IMG/VR virus record: IMGVR_UViG_3300036944_000508
Coordinates: 1-64,000 of that record
Direction: 5' to 3' (one strand)
Origin: a virus
DNA length: 64,000 nucleotides
Shown here piece by piece: positions 7,482 to 14,760 of the stretch. Each line of letters opens with the position of its first letter. Position 1 is the first letter of the stretch. The notes beneath the pieces were generated by a model. It saw only the letters and a list, made by a program, of their open reading frames with translations, was not told where the DNA came from and did not search any database. The position numbers and the translations under genes are program-made.

Positions 7482-8753
7482 TTATTTTTTGAGAATGAAT
7501 CCAATTTTATTTCCACCAGGATTGGCAGCATTAGAATGGTATTCAAAGATGAAATTGCTGTCCTTGAATCCCTTGAGATCATACTTCAGCGTAGTTGCTG
7601 ACAGATTGACATACAATTGTTCGATGTTATTAGCACGCACGATGTCAGTCAGAAAGTCAGTATTCTTTTTGGTTGCATTCACCTCAGTAACCAATGCATA
7701 TGCCATGGGAGATAGGATGGTGCCATTTCTCTTGCTGGTCGGAATTTTCCATATCTTTTCAAAAGATGTCAGTGGTACTGTTCGACCGATCTTGTCATAG
7801 AATTCCTTGGTCAGCAGCGTATGTGCCTCCTTTGGATCCTTGTATTGCTTCAACCATTTCTCGATGTCATCCGCAGTATACATCAGTGGTTTACCGATGA
7901 GTTTACCAACCATCGTATACAGTGGTGAGTTCATTGCCTTTGCTGCCTTGACAATGCCTTCAGTGCCAGAGTTGTTGACGACTGCACCGATGAAGTCATG
8001 CACCTTCTTGTCATTGACATCAGTGAATGTTCTGCTGCCTATCATGTTCCATACAGATGAGATTGATGGTGCAGCACCACCACCTGACTTTGCAGAAACA
8101 CCGATTTTCAGTTTATTGCTATACACACCATAGTAGTCAACCAGTGGTTCATTACTGCGTGCTGGGAACTCAATTGATGTCACATCACTGTCATAGTTGT
8201 TCAGGAACCACCATCCACCTGATACCTCACCGAAGTCCTTGGCAATGATAGCGAGATCTTTCGCCGATATATCCTTGGTGGCAGTATTGAGTACCGAGTT
8301 GGTGGTCTTACTCTTCTCAAGAAATACCTTGAGGAATTCTTTGATGTGTGGAGCGACCAATGTGCAAGCATCAATGGCAGCATTTGCTGTCTTGAGGTAG
8401 TCTCGCTTGGTAATAGTTTTACCCCCGAGACCTAGTCCATCAGGAGATAGCGACTTGTTGGCAATTGTTTTGACATTGGTAGGATCAGTTGTGCTTCTGA
8501 TTCCTGGTTTCTGCATCATGTCAAACTTGATGCGTGCCTTGTATTTCTTACCTGCTACCTCATAATCTATAACAGGTTTGGAATCATATGCATCAGCAGA
8601 TAGGTATGTAATCTTTTGACCTTTTGGTAGATTACCAGTTACCTTGGTTTGACTGATCAGATCATAGGTGTCCGCAGCATCCTTGACAAAGGTGTCAACA
8701 TCACCATTGCCCTTGAAATACTTTTCCCATGCTGCTTTACCTGTAGTACCCAT
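7482..8753 (-). CDS. Hypothetical protein with SAK motif (423 aa)
   Basis: Starts MGTTGKAAWEKYFKGNGDVD. Around residues 215-235 it has VDYYGVYSNKLKIGVSAKSG followed by GGAAPS, a D...(V)SAK arrangement like that in the adjacent 335-residue protein and compatible with a PD-(D/E)XK nuclease fold. The rest is mixed alpha/beta with no recognised domain. The promoter of the next gene abuts its stop codon. A degenerate late-promoter-like AATAAATA occurs about 20 bases upstream of the start. Nuclease activity is a hypothesis. Confidence 0.6.
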   Translation of the reverse strand: MGTTGKAAWEKYFKGNGDVDTFVKDAADTYDLISQTKVTGNLPKGQKITYLSADAYDSKPVIDYEVAGKKYKARIKFDMMQKPGIRSTTDPTNVKTIANKSLSPDGLGLGGKTITKRDYLKTANAAIDACTLVAPHIKEFLKVFLEKSKTTNSVLNTATKDISAKDLAIIAKDFGEVSGGWWFLNNYDSDVTSIEFPARSNEPLVDYYGVYSNKLKIGVSAKSGGGAAPSISSVWNMIGSRTFTDVNDKKVHDFIGAVVNNSGTEGIVKAAKAMNSPLYTMVGKLIGKPLMYTADDIEKWLKQYKDPKEAHTLLTKEFYDKIGRTVPLTSFEKIWKIPTSKRNGTILSPMAYALVTEVNATKKNTDFLTDIVRANNIEQLYVNLSATTLKYDLKGFKDSNFIFEYHSNAANPGGNKIGFILKK

Positions 8754-8788
8754 GCCAGTCCCTTTGTTTGGGACTATTTATTCAGACT

Positions 8789-9778
8789 TCAGTGCCTTCT
8801 CAACAATGCAGGATCGAACATGTTTTGCCACTGATCAATCACAACACCACGATGTTGTATGAGTGCTTGCATTAATCCATCCCAATCAACGAATTCTAGT
8901 CTATTCACAATGAGTTGTTGGACTTCCTCAGATGGCACAGCATAATCAGGTGCGAGTATGCACACCAGCATCTTCAGTCGCATCATCATGGTGTATGCAT
9001 CAGCAAAGTCAGATGTCAGATGACCAGCAGCAACCAACTCGTCTATTGCCAGTGTGAGTTGTGGGTTGATGCCAATCTGTGTTTCCAACTGCAATGTGTG
9101 AATGATGAATATCATGTCCATCAATCCACCAGACAACAATTTCACATCTAACACACCTTCTGCTGCGCTACGCTGGACAGCAACATCCTCGCGTCTTAAT
9201 GCTATACGATAGCGTAGATTCTCAGCATTACGTTGTGCGAGCAAAATGTCACGGATGACGGTATCAACATGTGTTCTTGCATCTGATGAACCAAATACTA
9301 CACGGGATCGACCATATTGCGCAGTAATCGCGACGCACGCAATTTCTCGATAATATTGATCAAAACCTTCCACCGATGTGCAGAATCTATCGTTTGCATC
9401 CCATGGTTGAAATCCAATTACAGTTTCATACACCGCATCCAGAGCAGCAATTACCTGTTTTCCCAACTGATTGAAGTATTGCGTTGCGACCAGACTTTGT
9501 GGTCCATCAGACTCTGCTAGAGGATTACCCATAAACAGTGGAACAATGTCCAAGTCTGACTCATGTGCCATCGCCTGACCGCCCAGACTACCCAGCGCAA
9601 CAATAACTAACTCACAACCTGCAATCTTACCATGTGTCTGTTCAAATTCAGTAACCGCAGCAGTTGTCAGTGTCACTAGTGTTTCCTCCGCCAAATGTGC
9701 GTAGGATTGTGCGATTTTTAGGACATCGATGTTGCCTTCGATCAACTGTTCCCTCAGGGAAATCTGTTGATCATTCAT
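8789..9778 (-). CDS. GlnE-like adenylyltransferase (single catalytic module)
   Basis: 329 residues. It matches one of the two halves of glutamine synthetase adenylyltransferase (GlnE, about 950 residues). The nucleotidyltransferase signature ALGSLGG...SDLDIV has G63-S64 and the metal-binding D75/D77; FCTSVEGFDQYYRE corresponds to the conserved LVxSLxAFxxYYRE block; and DVKLLSGGLMDMIFIIHTLQ (D211, GG217-218, D221) corresponds to the DxKxGxGGxxDIEF block. The third acidic site, usually in a DxRLRP motif, reads IGFQP here and may be lost. It could alter host glutamine synthetase activity, or modify another target. Overlaps the upstream small gene by eight bases. Confidence 0.75.
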   Translation of the reverse strand: MNDQQISLREQLIEGNIDVLKIAQSYAHLAEETLVTLTTAAVTEFEQTHGKIAGCELVIVALGSLGGQAMAHESDLDIVPLFMGNPLAESDGPQSLVATQYFNQLGKQVIAALDAVYETVIGFQPWDANDRFCTSVEGFDQYYREIACVAITAQYGRSRVVFGSSDARTHVDTVIRDILLAQRNAENLRYRIALRREDVAVQRSAAEGVLDVKLLSGGLMDMIFIIHTLQLETQIGINPQLTLAIDELVAAGHLTSDFADAYTMMMRLKMLVCILAPDYAVPSEEVQQLIVNRLEFVDWDGLMQALIQHRGVVIDQWQNMFDPALLRRH

Positions 9779-9929
9779 TCTTTAGTGCCTTCTCTGCTAT
9801 ATTTGCACAGGTGTATCCATGACCATGACCATGCGAGTGTCCGAACTTCTCGATCTTTCTCAGTGCATCCTCGTAGACCTGCAGTCTATTAAGACGTTCG
9901 GTCAGTTGCTTTGCCTGCGTCTCATTCAT
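9771..9929 (-). CDS. Small His-rich protein (52 aa)
   Basis: MNETQAKQLTERLNRLQVYE then a charged helix, HSHGHGHG and YTCANIAEKALKNE. The GGAG upstream is 17 bases from this ATG but eight bases from a TTG at 9938, so the true start may be TTG three codons earlier. The His/Gly run could bind metal. It overlaps the GlnE-like gene. Confidence 0.6.
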   Translation of the reverse strand: MNETQAKQLTERLNRLQVYEDALRKIEKFGHSHGHGHGYTCANIAEKALKNE

Positions 9930-9934
9930 GTCAA

Positions 9935-10069
9935 TCAAAAGTGATACTCCACCCAATAGTGTGCTGTTTTGCCACTAGACCATGTTACCTTGCTGCCTCG
10001 ATATCGCTTATACGGAATCAGAGGTGATTCAGTTGGTAGCGGGAGTTTCTTCCACTCTTTCTCAGACAT
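9935..10069 (-). CDS. Small basic protein (44 aa)
   Basis: MSEKEWKKLPLPTESPLIPY followed by KRYRGSKVTWSSGKTAHYWV. ATG at 10069 overlaps the upstream stop (TAATG), with GGAG before it. Predicted beta-rich, basic. No family recognised. Confidence 0.62.
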   Translation of the reverse strand: MSEKEWKKLPLPTESPLIPYKRYRGSKVTWSSGKTAHYWVEYHF

Positions 10070-10248
10070 TATTTTACTCCGAACAGTTTGTCAAGCGCAG
10101 ACTGCTTGTATTGATTTGCCATGTGGTAATTCAGTGCATCACCTAGATTTTCAGCGTAGTCATCTAGGACGACAACATCTGCAGATTTACCTCGGAGGTG
10201 GTGCGAATTCTGCTTCCAATCCACCCATGGATCATCATAGTGTCCCAT
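10069..10248 (-). CDS. Small protein with LFGVK tail (59 aa)
   Basis: Starts MGHYDDPWVDWKQNSHHLRG, ends SALDKLFGVK. The start overlaps the upstream stop (TGATG). The tail matches that of the 53-residue protein at 6052-6213, suggesting duplication or a shared interaction module. Function unknown. Confidence 0.66.
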   Translation of the reverse strand: MGHYDDPWVDWKQNSHHLRGKSADVVVLDDYAENLGDALNYHMANQYKQSALDKLFGVK

Positions 10249-10535
10249 CAGATGCTCTGACTATCACGGTTTTCGTTCATGCGCTTGATGTCAGCAGCAC
10301 GTTGCTTCTTGAGTTCTTCAGCAGTAGCAACTGCATTCTTCTGCGTGTCATACTCAACCAGTTCAGCACTGGTCATGTTGGACTGTAGATCTGCAATGAT
10401 AGACTGGAATCGCTGAATCTCATTGCTTAGAGGAAAATACCGAGTGGCAGATTCTAAGCGAGTTTCAGCGAGACGCAGACTATCAAACTTGGTAAAAGTT
10501 TCAGCGGTCTTGGAATTCTTCAAAATATCAATCAT
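10248..10535 (-). CDS. Helical protein, likely coiled coil (95 aa)
   Basis: MIDILKNSKTAETFTKFDSL then long charged helices with heptad-like spacing (ELVEYDTQKNAVATAEELKK). AAAGGA lies seven bases before the ATG. First gene behind promoter 10565-10593; four overlapping small genes follow and end with the GlnE-like gene. Function unknown. Confidence 0.68.
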   Translation of the reverse strand: MIDILKNSKTAETFTKFDSLRLAETRLESATRYFPLSNEIQRFQSIIADLQSNMTSAELVEYDTQKNAVATAEELKKQRAADIKRMNENRDSQSI

Positions 10536-10564
10536 AATCAGTTCCTTTTCAATCTTAGAGTTAC

Positions 10565-10593
10565 ATTATACCTGATATTCATTCAAATGTCAA
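10565..10593 (-). promoter_or_regulatory. Early promoter, GCTTGACA family
   Basis: TTGACA (10588-10593), 17 bp, TATAAT (10565-10570). The stop codon of the peroxiredoxin gene (TGA, 10590-10592) lies inside the -35 box. It drives the operon containing the GlnE-like gene. Confidence 0.82.
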
Positions 10594-11135
10594 GCTTTAT
10601 TCTTCAACCACTCTAGAATGTTCTGTGGTGATGTTTCACCATATGGATCATCCTCTGCATCATCAGTCATTCCTGGTTCGATAAACCACTGTTCAATGCG
10701 ACCATTGTCAACGATGACTGCATACCGCCATGAACGGTTGCCAAATCCAAGATTGTCTTTGCTTACCAGCATGCCCATCTTCTCAGTGAAGGCACCAGAA
10801 CCATCAGGAATGACCTTGACATTCTCCACATTCTGATCCTTCGCCCAGCAGTTCATTACGAATGCGTCGTTGACTGAGATACAGTAGATCTCATCAATAC
10901 CTTCATCATAAAACTCTAGATGCAGTTTCTCGAAGTCAGGCAGTTGGTAGGTTGAGCAGGTGGGTGTGAATGCACCTGGAAGTGAGAACAGGACTACTCG
11001 CTTATTTGCAAAGTAATCGAAACTAGTCCGTTCCTGCCAACGATAGGGATTTGGACCCTCAATGGAGTCATCGCGAACGCGAGTCTTAAATACGACATTG
11101 GGAACAATGTCAGGTTGCACTTTCCAATTTTCCAT
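10590..11135 (-). CDS. Peroxiredoxin (Prx5/AhpE-like)
   Basis: 181 residues, start at ATG 11135 with GAGGAG upstream. The thioredoxin fold carries LPGAFTPTCS, the peroxidatic cysteine motif (PxxxTxxC), and a distal NRSWRYAVIVDNG strand; a second candidate cysteine is in FVMNCWAKDQ. This corresponds to Prx5-type thiol peroxidases that reduce H2O2 and alkyl peroxides in the cytoplasm. A phage copy may protect against oxidative stress during infection, together with the Dps-like protein at 51219. Reductant unknown; a phage glutaredoxin is present at 35944. Confidence 0.86.
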   Translation of the reverse strand: MENWKVQPDIVPNVVFKTRVRDDSIEGPNPYRWQERTSFDYFANKRVVLFSLPGAFTPTCSTYQLPDFEKLHLEFYDEGIDEIYCISVNDAFVMNCWAKDQNVENVKVIPDGSGAFTEKMGMLVSKDNLGFGNRSWRYAVIVDNGRIEQWFIEPGMTDDAEDDPYGETSPQNILEWLKNKA

Positions 11136-11139
11136 GTTA

Positions 11140-11304
11140 TTACTCCTCAATTAGTGGGATTGTTGTTGCTTTCGTTTCCCAGATTTCTTCGCCATCTCTC
11201 ATACAAATGAAAGACTTTTCTTCAATCTTCATGATAATACCACCATCTTGACGATGATAGTAGCGTCGCTCTTCAACGCGAATCAAATTCAATTTCTCAG
11301 ACAT
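11140..11304 (-). CDS. Hypothetical protein (54 aa)
   Basis: MSEKLNLIRVEERRYYHRQD and a beta-hairpin segment (GGIIMKIEEKSFICMRDGEE). GAGGAA precedes the ATG at 11304; the longer frame overlaps the upstream gene and is rejected. Unknown function. Confidence 0.66.
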   Translation of the reverse strand: MSEKLNLIRVEERRYYHRQDGGIIMKIEEKSFICMRDGEEIWETKATTIPLIEE

Positions 11305-11305
11305 A

Positions 11306-11692
11306 TTACTTCCTCTTCCTTTGTTGTTCAATGAAATCTTTGTTGCCAACCCATGTGTATGCCTTGTAGCGCATGGAATTGTCTGCTTGGTCCATCTGCT
11401 TGGTGAACACGAAATGTCCATCTTCCATCATCTTTTGGGCCAATTTCATTGCCATATCTTTTTTGATCGCCAATTCCATATCATCGGGAGAAGATCCTGA
11501 CCCCATCAAAAAATCAAGATCATGCTTTATGGTATAATCCAGCAGTTCTCCAGGTAGATCATAATTATATTTGATTGTGCCAGCAGTGATGGTACTGTTA
11601 GGAATGCTATTGACTGGAATGGCAATGCTATCCCAGTTTGTCGGTTTGAACGTTGTTGTTCCTGTAGTTGGAGGTCCATTATAAATTGCCAT
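11306..11692 (-). CDS. Hypothetical protein (128 aa)
   Basis: MAIYNGPPTTGTTTFKPTNW, a beta/proline N-terminal part, then helices with many Met and charged residues (MELAIKKDMAMKLAQKMMED) and a basic tail QRKRK. The ATG overlaps the upstream TAA (TAATG). No family recognised. Confidence 0.66.
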   Translation of the reverse strand: MAIYNGPPTTGTTTFKPTNWDSIAIPVNSIPNSTITAGTIKYNYDLPGELLDYTIKHDLDFLMGSGSSPDDMELAIKKDMAMKLAQKMMEDGHFVFTKQMDQADNSMRYKAYTWVGNKDFIEQQRKRK

Positions 11693-11865
11693 TACTCTTC
11701 AACCCATACAATCTGATGTGATGCCACCACTCGCTCAACGATATTACCTTCGTCATCCTCGAGTTTCACAGCAACACCTGTTGAGTCGGGGCGAGAGGCA
11801 AAGTAATGCACAAAGTATATCTTACCCGCATCTTCCCAATTATCACTGTCAATTCTGCATCGCAT
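11692..11865 (-). CDS. Hypothetical protein (57 aa)
   Basis: MRCRIDSDNWEDAGKIYFVH then VAVKLEDDEGNIVERVVASH, a compact beta protein. GGAGGAAGAAC directly precedes the ATG. Overlaps the upstream gene by 17 bases and the downstream gene by one. Unknown function. Confidence 0.66.
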   Translation of the reverse strand: MRCRIDSDNWEDAGKIYFVHYFASRPDSTGVAVKLEDDEGNIVERVVASHQIVWVEE

Positions 11866-12025
11866 GTTCTTCCTCCGTATCTACAATGTGTAATAGGTTT
11901 GGTTCTGATGATGCAAAGAACGCACGATTAAACTGCTGGTTAATTGCACTGTAATCATCAGACTTTTGTCTGACTACAAACGAAGATCGAGACTGATTAG
12001 TCCAACGGCGAAGTTCGTATCTCAT
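11849..12025 (-). CDS. Hypothetical protein (58 aa)
   Basis: MRYELRRWTNQSRSSFVVRQ then a helix and an acidic tail (DTEEEHAMQN). ATG at 12025 overlaps the upstream TGA (ATGA). The SD is weak, so coupling likely drives translation. Unknown function. Confidence 0.6.
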   Translation of the reverse strand: MRYELRRWTNQSRSSFVVRQKSDDYSAINQQFNRAFFASSEPNLLHIVDTEEEHAMQN

Positions 12026-12225
12026 ACACCGAGATCTTCTTCAAGGCGATTCAGAATCCACTCATCTGGATCACCTGTCCGTGCCTTGGCAACACCATAT
12101 GGCATGTCAGGAGCATAGTATGCAAATAACTTGTCATAATAACCAACATTAAAAATGTCAGCATCACCACAAACCAGAGAAATTGCTACATTACGTGGAA
12201 CAATATCAAATACACTATGAATCAT
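12022..12225 (-). CDS. Hypothetical protein (67 aa)
   Basis: MIHSVFDIVPRNVAISLVCG then ADIFNVGYYDKLFAYYAPDM and an acidic end. AAGGAA lies before the ATG at 12225, two bases after the preceding stop. Unknown function. Confidence 0.66.
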   Translation of the reverse strand: MIHSVFDIVPRNVAISLVCGDADIFNVGYYDKLFAYYAPDMPYGVAKARTGDPDEWILNRLEEDLGV

Positions 12226-12227
12226 AA

Positions 12228-12776
12228 TCAGTTTCCTTCAGTTTTCGCGACTTGTTCATCTTGCCACAGGTAGATACTGTCAAAGATATTTTCTTGCATC
12301 ATGTCAAAATACTCATCACCATCTTCGTCAAGATCTGCCAGTTCAGTGATGCGTTGTTCAGTCAATCTGACAAGATCATCATAATCAATGCAATCACTTC
12401 GTTCACCGAGATTAGTGTAGATATGGTATCCAGTAAAATTGGCACCATCATCTTCATATGTCACTGTGATGGTGGCATCTTCATCAATCGCCAGAATCTG
12501 TTGCGATACCCAATCTGTGAATTTAATAGGGAAATCCCACGCAGATACTAAGACCAGCGTGTTGTCATAAACCTCTTCAACATAACACCACTTGGTGCCG
12601 ATGTTAACAGTAGTCCACTCGTATGTGATTTCATCAGGAATATTTTCCATCAAATTCCACACCATCTTGTGGTCTTCATCACTCATTGCATCAACAGTAG
12701 TTATCCACTTTTCAACGAGGACTTGTGCTGCTTCATTACACTGAATTTCAACACGAGATGTAACATGATTTGCCAT
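12228..12776 (-). CDS. YubB/api92-like protein (182 aa)
   Basis: Acidic 182-residue protein beginning MANHVTSRVEIQ. This start, the central FPIKFTDWVSQQILAIDEDA and TYEDDGANFTGYH resemble the plasmid/phage YubB (DUF1281, api92-like) family with a ferredoxin-like fold. AAAGGA precedes the ATG. Function of the family is not established. Family call is tentative. Confidence 0.55.
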   Translation of the reverse strand: MANHVTSRVEIQCNEAAQVLVEKWITTVDAMSDEDHKMVWNLMENIPDEITYEWTTVNIGTKWCYVEEVYDNTLVLVSAWDFPIKFTDWVSQQILAIDEDATITVTYEDDGANFTGYHIYTNLGERSDCIDYDDLVRLTEQRITELADLDEDGDEYFDMMQENIFDSIYLWQDEQVAKTEGN

Positions 12777-12791
12777 AACAGAATTCCTTTA

Positions 12792-12947
12792 TTAACGAGT
12801 AGAAGATGGTTCATTGATAAGAGCGGTGGCACCCAACGCAAAAATACCGAGACCGACAATCGCTTGAATTGTGGTATGGAGAAAACCTGAATATTCAGGA
12901 ATAAGAATGAGAACAAGCAAACCAACGAACGTCAAAAAATATGGCAT
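12792..12947 (-). CDS. Small two-helix membrane protein (51 aa)
   Basis: MPYFLTFVGLLVLILIPEYS and TTIQAIVGLGIFALGATALI form two hydrophobic helices. AAAGGA lies before the ATG at 12947, and promoter 12974-13002 with the conserved leader lies upstream. Unknown function. Confidence 0.72.
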   Translation of the reverse strand: MPYFLTFVGLLVLILIPEYSGFLHTTIQAIVGLGIFALGATALINEPSSTR

Positions 12948-12959
12948 TTCAATTCCTTT

Positions 12960-13006
12960 CAAACTATAATTCCACTATACCTCGAAATGTGATAAAAGTC
13001 AAGCCC
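12960..13006. repeat. 47-bp direct repeat, copy 1
   Basis: Identical over 47 bp to 13735-13781 (leader, -10, spacer, -35 and upstream box of an early promoter). The two copies flank the DNA methyltransferase gene. Confidence 0.9.
12974..13002 (-). promoter_or_regulatory. Early promoter, GCTTGACT family
   Basis: TTGACT (12997-13002), 17 bp, TATAGT (12974-12979), then GGAATTATAGTTTG and GAAAGG. Drives the 51-residue membrane protein gene and those after it. Confidence 0.84.
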
Positions 13007-13723
13007 CTAAATTCTATTTCTTGCTATATTGAAATATTCCAAGTCTTTTTCAATACCAATGAAATTTCTTTCAAGATTCTTGCATGCAAGCCCAGTCGTG
13101 CCGCTACCCATGCAATTGTCTAACACGGTGTCCCCGATAGAAGAATACGTGTTAATCATATACTCCATCAAAGCCAGCGGTTTTTGTGTTGGGTGTAAAT
13201 TTGATGTAAGAATGTCTCGTTGAAACTTTAATACTTGCGTGGGATATCTAAACCCTGTATCTTTGTATTCTGTTACTTTTTTTGCCCCAGTGTCAATCAA
13301 TGAACCAAGAGTCCCATTTTTTACTTTGTTTGATCGTTTTGGGCCGGTGTGAATTATCATCTGAGGATTATAAGTCGGTTGTTTTTTATAGAAAACAACT
13401 ACCTCCTCGACTGTTTTACCAGCTCTTTTTTTAACCTGAGATACATTCGTTAATCGCTCTTTTTCCCAATACCAGCAATATTTAAACATTGCAGGGTTAC
13501 TCATTATTAGAGCACTTGTAAAAGGTTGACATGCTGTCAGTACAATTGCTGCATTTTCTTTGCATATGCGATTATACTGTTCCCAAAGTTTTTCAAAAAG
13601 AATAACTTGATCCCACTTGCATGCTGTTGTGCCATAAGGCAAGTCGCACAAAACCATATCAATCGAATCATCGGGAATTGATAGCATCAAGTCTAAGCAA
13701 TCGCCATGTCTTAAATCTATCAT
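13007..13723 (-). CDS. DNA methyltransferase (N6-A or N4-C, beta-type order)
   Basis: 238 residues. Catalytic motif IV is DLPYG near residue 28, and the SAM-binding motif I (DNCMGSGTTG) lies near residue 207; this order (IV before I) defines beta-class amino-methyltransferases. GGAGGAATTGTT precedes the ATG at 13723. No cognate endonuclease is adjacent, so it is an orphan that likely protects phage DNA or marks it. The gene with its promoter is bounded by identical 47-bp repeats, suggesting it is a cassette gained by recombination. Confidence 0.9.
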   Translation of the reverse strand: MIDLRHGDCLDLMLSIPDDSIDMVLCDLPYGTTACKWDQVILFEKLWEQYNRICKENAAIVLTACQPFTSALIMSNPAMFKYCWYWEKERLTNVSQVKKRAGKTVEEVVVFYKKQPTYNPQMIIHTGPKRSNKVKNGTLGSLIDTGAKKVTEYKDTGFRYPTQVLKFQRDILTSNLHPTQKPLALMEYMINTYSSIGDTVLDNCMGSGTTGLACKNLERNFIGIEKDLEYFNIARNRI

Positions 13724-13734
13724 AACAATTCCTC

Positions 13735-13781
13735 CAAACTATAATTCCACTATACCTCGAAATGTGATAAAAGTCAAGCCC
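13735..13781. repeat. 47-bp direct repeat, copy 2
   Basis: Identical to 12960-13006; contains the promoter of the methyltransferase gene. Confidence 0.9.
13749..13777 (-). promoter_or_regulatory. Early promoter, GCTTGACT family
   Basis: TTGACT (13772-13777), 17 bp, TATAGT (13749-13754). The TGA stop of the upstream nucleotidyltransferase-like gene lies in the -35 box. It drives the methyltransferase. Confidence 0.84.
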
Positions 13782-14346
13782 TAATCGTCCAATCGCTCGT
13801 CCATCCACGATCTAAAAATTTATCTATTCTGCGCGATGATAACTCTTGTTTGTGTGCAGGATTCTTCACGAGTTTCTTCTGCTTAATGCAGTCATACTGC
13901 GCACGAGAGATAAACAACTGCTGCGTTGCCATGTCAAAGTATGGCATGCAATGGATGAAGTCGAACGTCTCGCGATGTGCCTTGCATGTGCGAGTGATAA
14001 CCTGCAGTTTATTCTTGAACGTTATTGCATTGGCAGTAACCAACTTGCCTTGCACCTTTACTTCTGCCATGTACCCAGGAGTCGCATCTTTGACTACATT
14101 CAGAGTCGGAGTATCACTCATTACAAATGATTCGAACCGATCAGCAGTATAAACATCCTTGAGATACACATCCCAGTCGTTTGTGATTGCACCATTGAAT
14201 AACGATGCAAAACACCCACCAGTCAGAATGGAATCCTTAAAATATGGATAGGTGTCGACAGGCAGATCGGATAAGAGTTCGCGAAACTTACTCTTTACCA
14301 TATCTCTGACCAACATAATGTTAGTACGTTCGTCATCATCAAACAT
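13774..14346 (-). CDS. Putative nucleotidyltransferase (pol-beta superfamily)
   Basis: 190 residues. LTGGCFASLFNGAITNDWDV resembles the GG/S helix and DxD strand of pol-beta-type nucleotidyltransferases (GGxxxS then NDWDVY), and a later TFDFIHCMPYFD can give a third acidic residue. The remainder is basic and ends with many Arg/Lys. The substrate could be tRNA, protein or small nucleotide. It follows a 67-residue gene closely, with a weak SD. Confidence 0.6.
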   Translation of the reverse strand: MFDDDERTNIMLVRDMVKSKFRELLSDLPVDTYPYFKDSILTGGCFASLFNGAITNDWDVYLKDVYTADRFESFVMSDTPTLNVVKDATPGYMAEVKVQGKLVTANAITFKNKLQVITRTCKAHRETFDFIHCMPYFDMATQQLFISRAQYDCIKQKKLVKNPAHKQELSSRRIDKFLDRGWTSDWTIRA

Positions 14347-14351
14347 TTAGT

Positions 14352-14555
14352 TTAACCCCAGTGAGATCCTACAGTTTGCAATGCAGTGCGTAATGCATCA
14401 TAATGTTCGGCAAGAATGCGACGGACTTCATCACGTTCCTTTGGTGACGCACCACGAGCATCAACATAGATGTTGCCAGTCAGTCCCATCTCACCTGCTT
14501 CTTCTTGCATGTCGTTGAGCATTTCATTGGTCAAAAGTTGTGTATTAATTATCAT
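14352..14555 (-). CDS. Hypothetical protein (67 aa)
   Basis: MIINTQLLTNEMLNDMQEEA then a basic helix (ASPKERDEVRRILAEHYDAL). AAGGAA precedes the ATG at 14555, which overlaps the upstream membrane gene by 11 bases. Unknown function. Confidence 0.68.
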   Translation of the reverse strand: MIINTQLLTNEMLNDMQEEAGEMGLTGNIYVDARGASPKERDEVRRILAEHYDALRTALQTVGSHWG

Positions 14556-14760
14556 TATTCAGTTCCTTCAGTTTTTTTACTATTTCAATTGCATCAATAA
14601 GTTTGACTGTTACCGACAACATGGTGCCGCCAGCGAACCACACAAGAAACACAATCTCGCCGATGTGCTCGCCTGTAATGAAAAACTTGGCAGCAGCATA
14701 CAGTATTGCGAATAGGAATCCTCGTATCGCATTCTCTACTAGAAATTTAGTAATCAGCAT
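14545..14760 (-). CDS. Small two-helix membrane protein (71 aa)
   Basis: Two hydrophobic stretches (GFLFAILYAAAKFFI and IVFLVWFAGGTMLSVTVKLI) then a charged C-terminus. Start ATG at 14760 with GAGG upstream, overlapping the oxygenase gene stop. Unknown function. Confidence 0.68.
   Translation of the reverse strand: MLITKFLVENAIRGFLFAILYAAAKFFITGEHIGEIVFLVWFAGGTMLSVTVKLIDAIEIVKKLKELNNDN

Noticed and set aside
8769-8780. Late promoter AATAAATA upstream of the 423-residue gene
   Set aside because: It differs from TATAAATA at the first position; several similar AT-rich strings occur at gene starts (for example near 29645, 34810 and 41525), so these were not listed as promoters.
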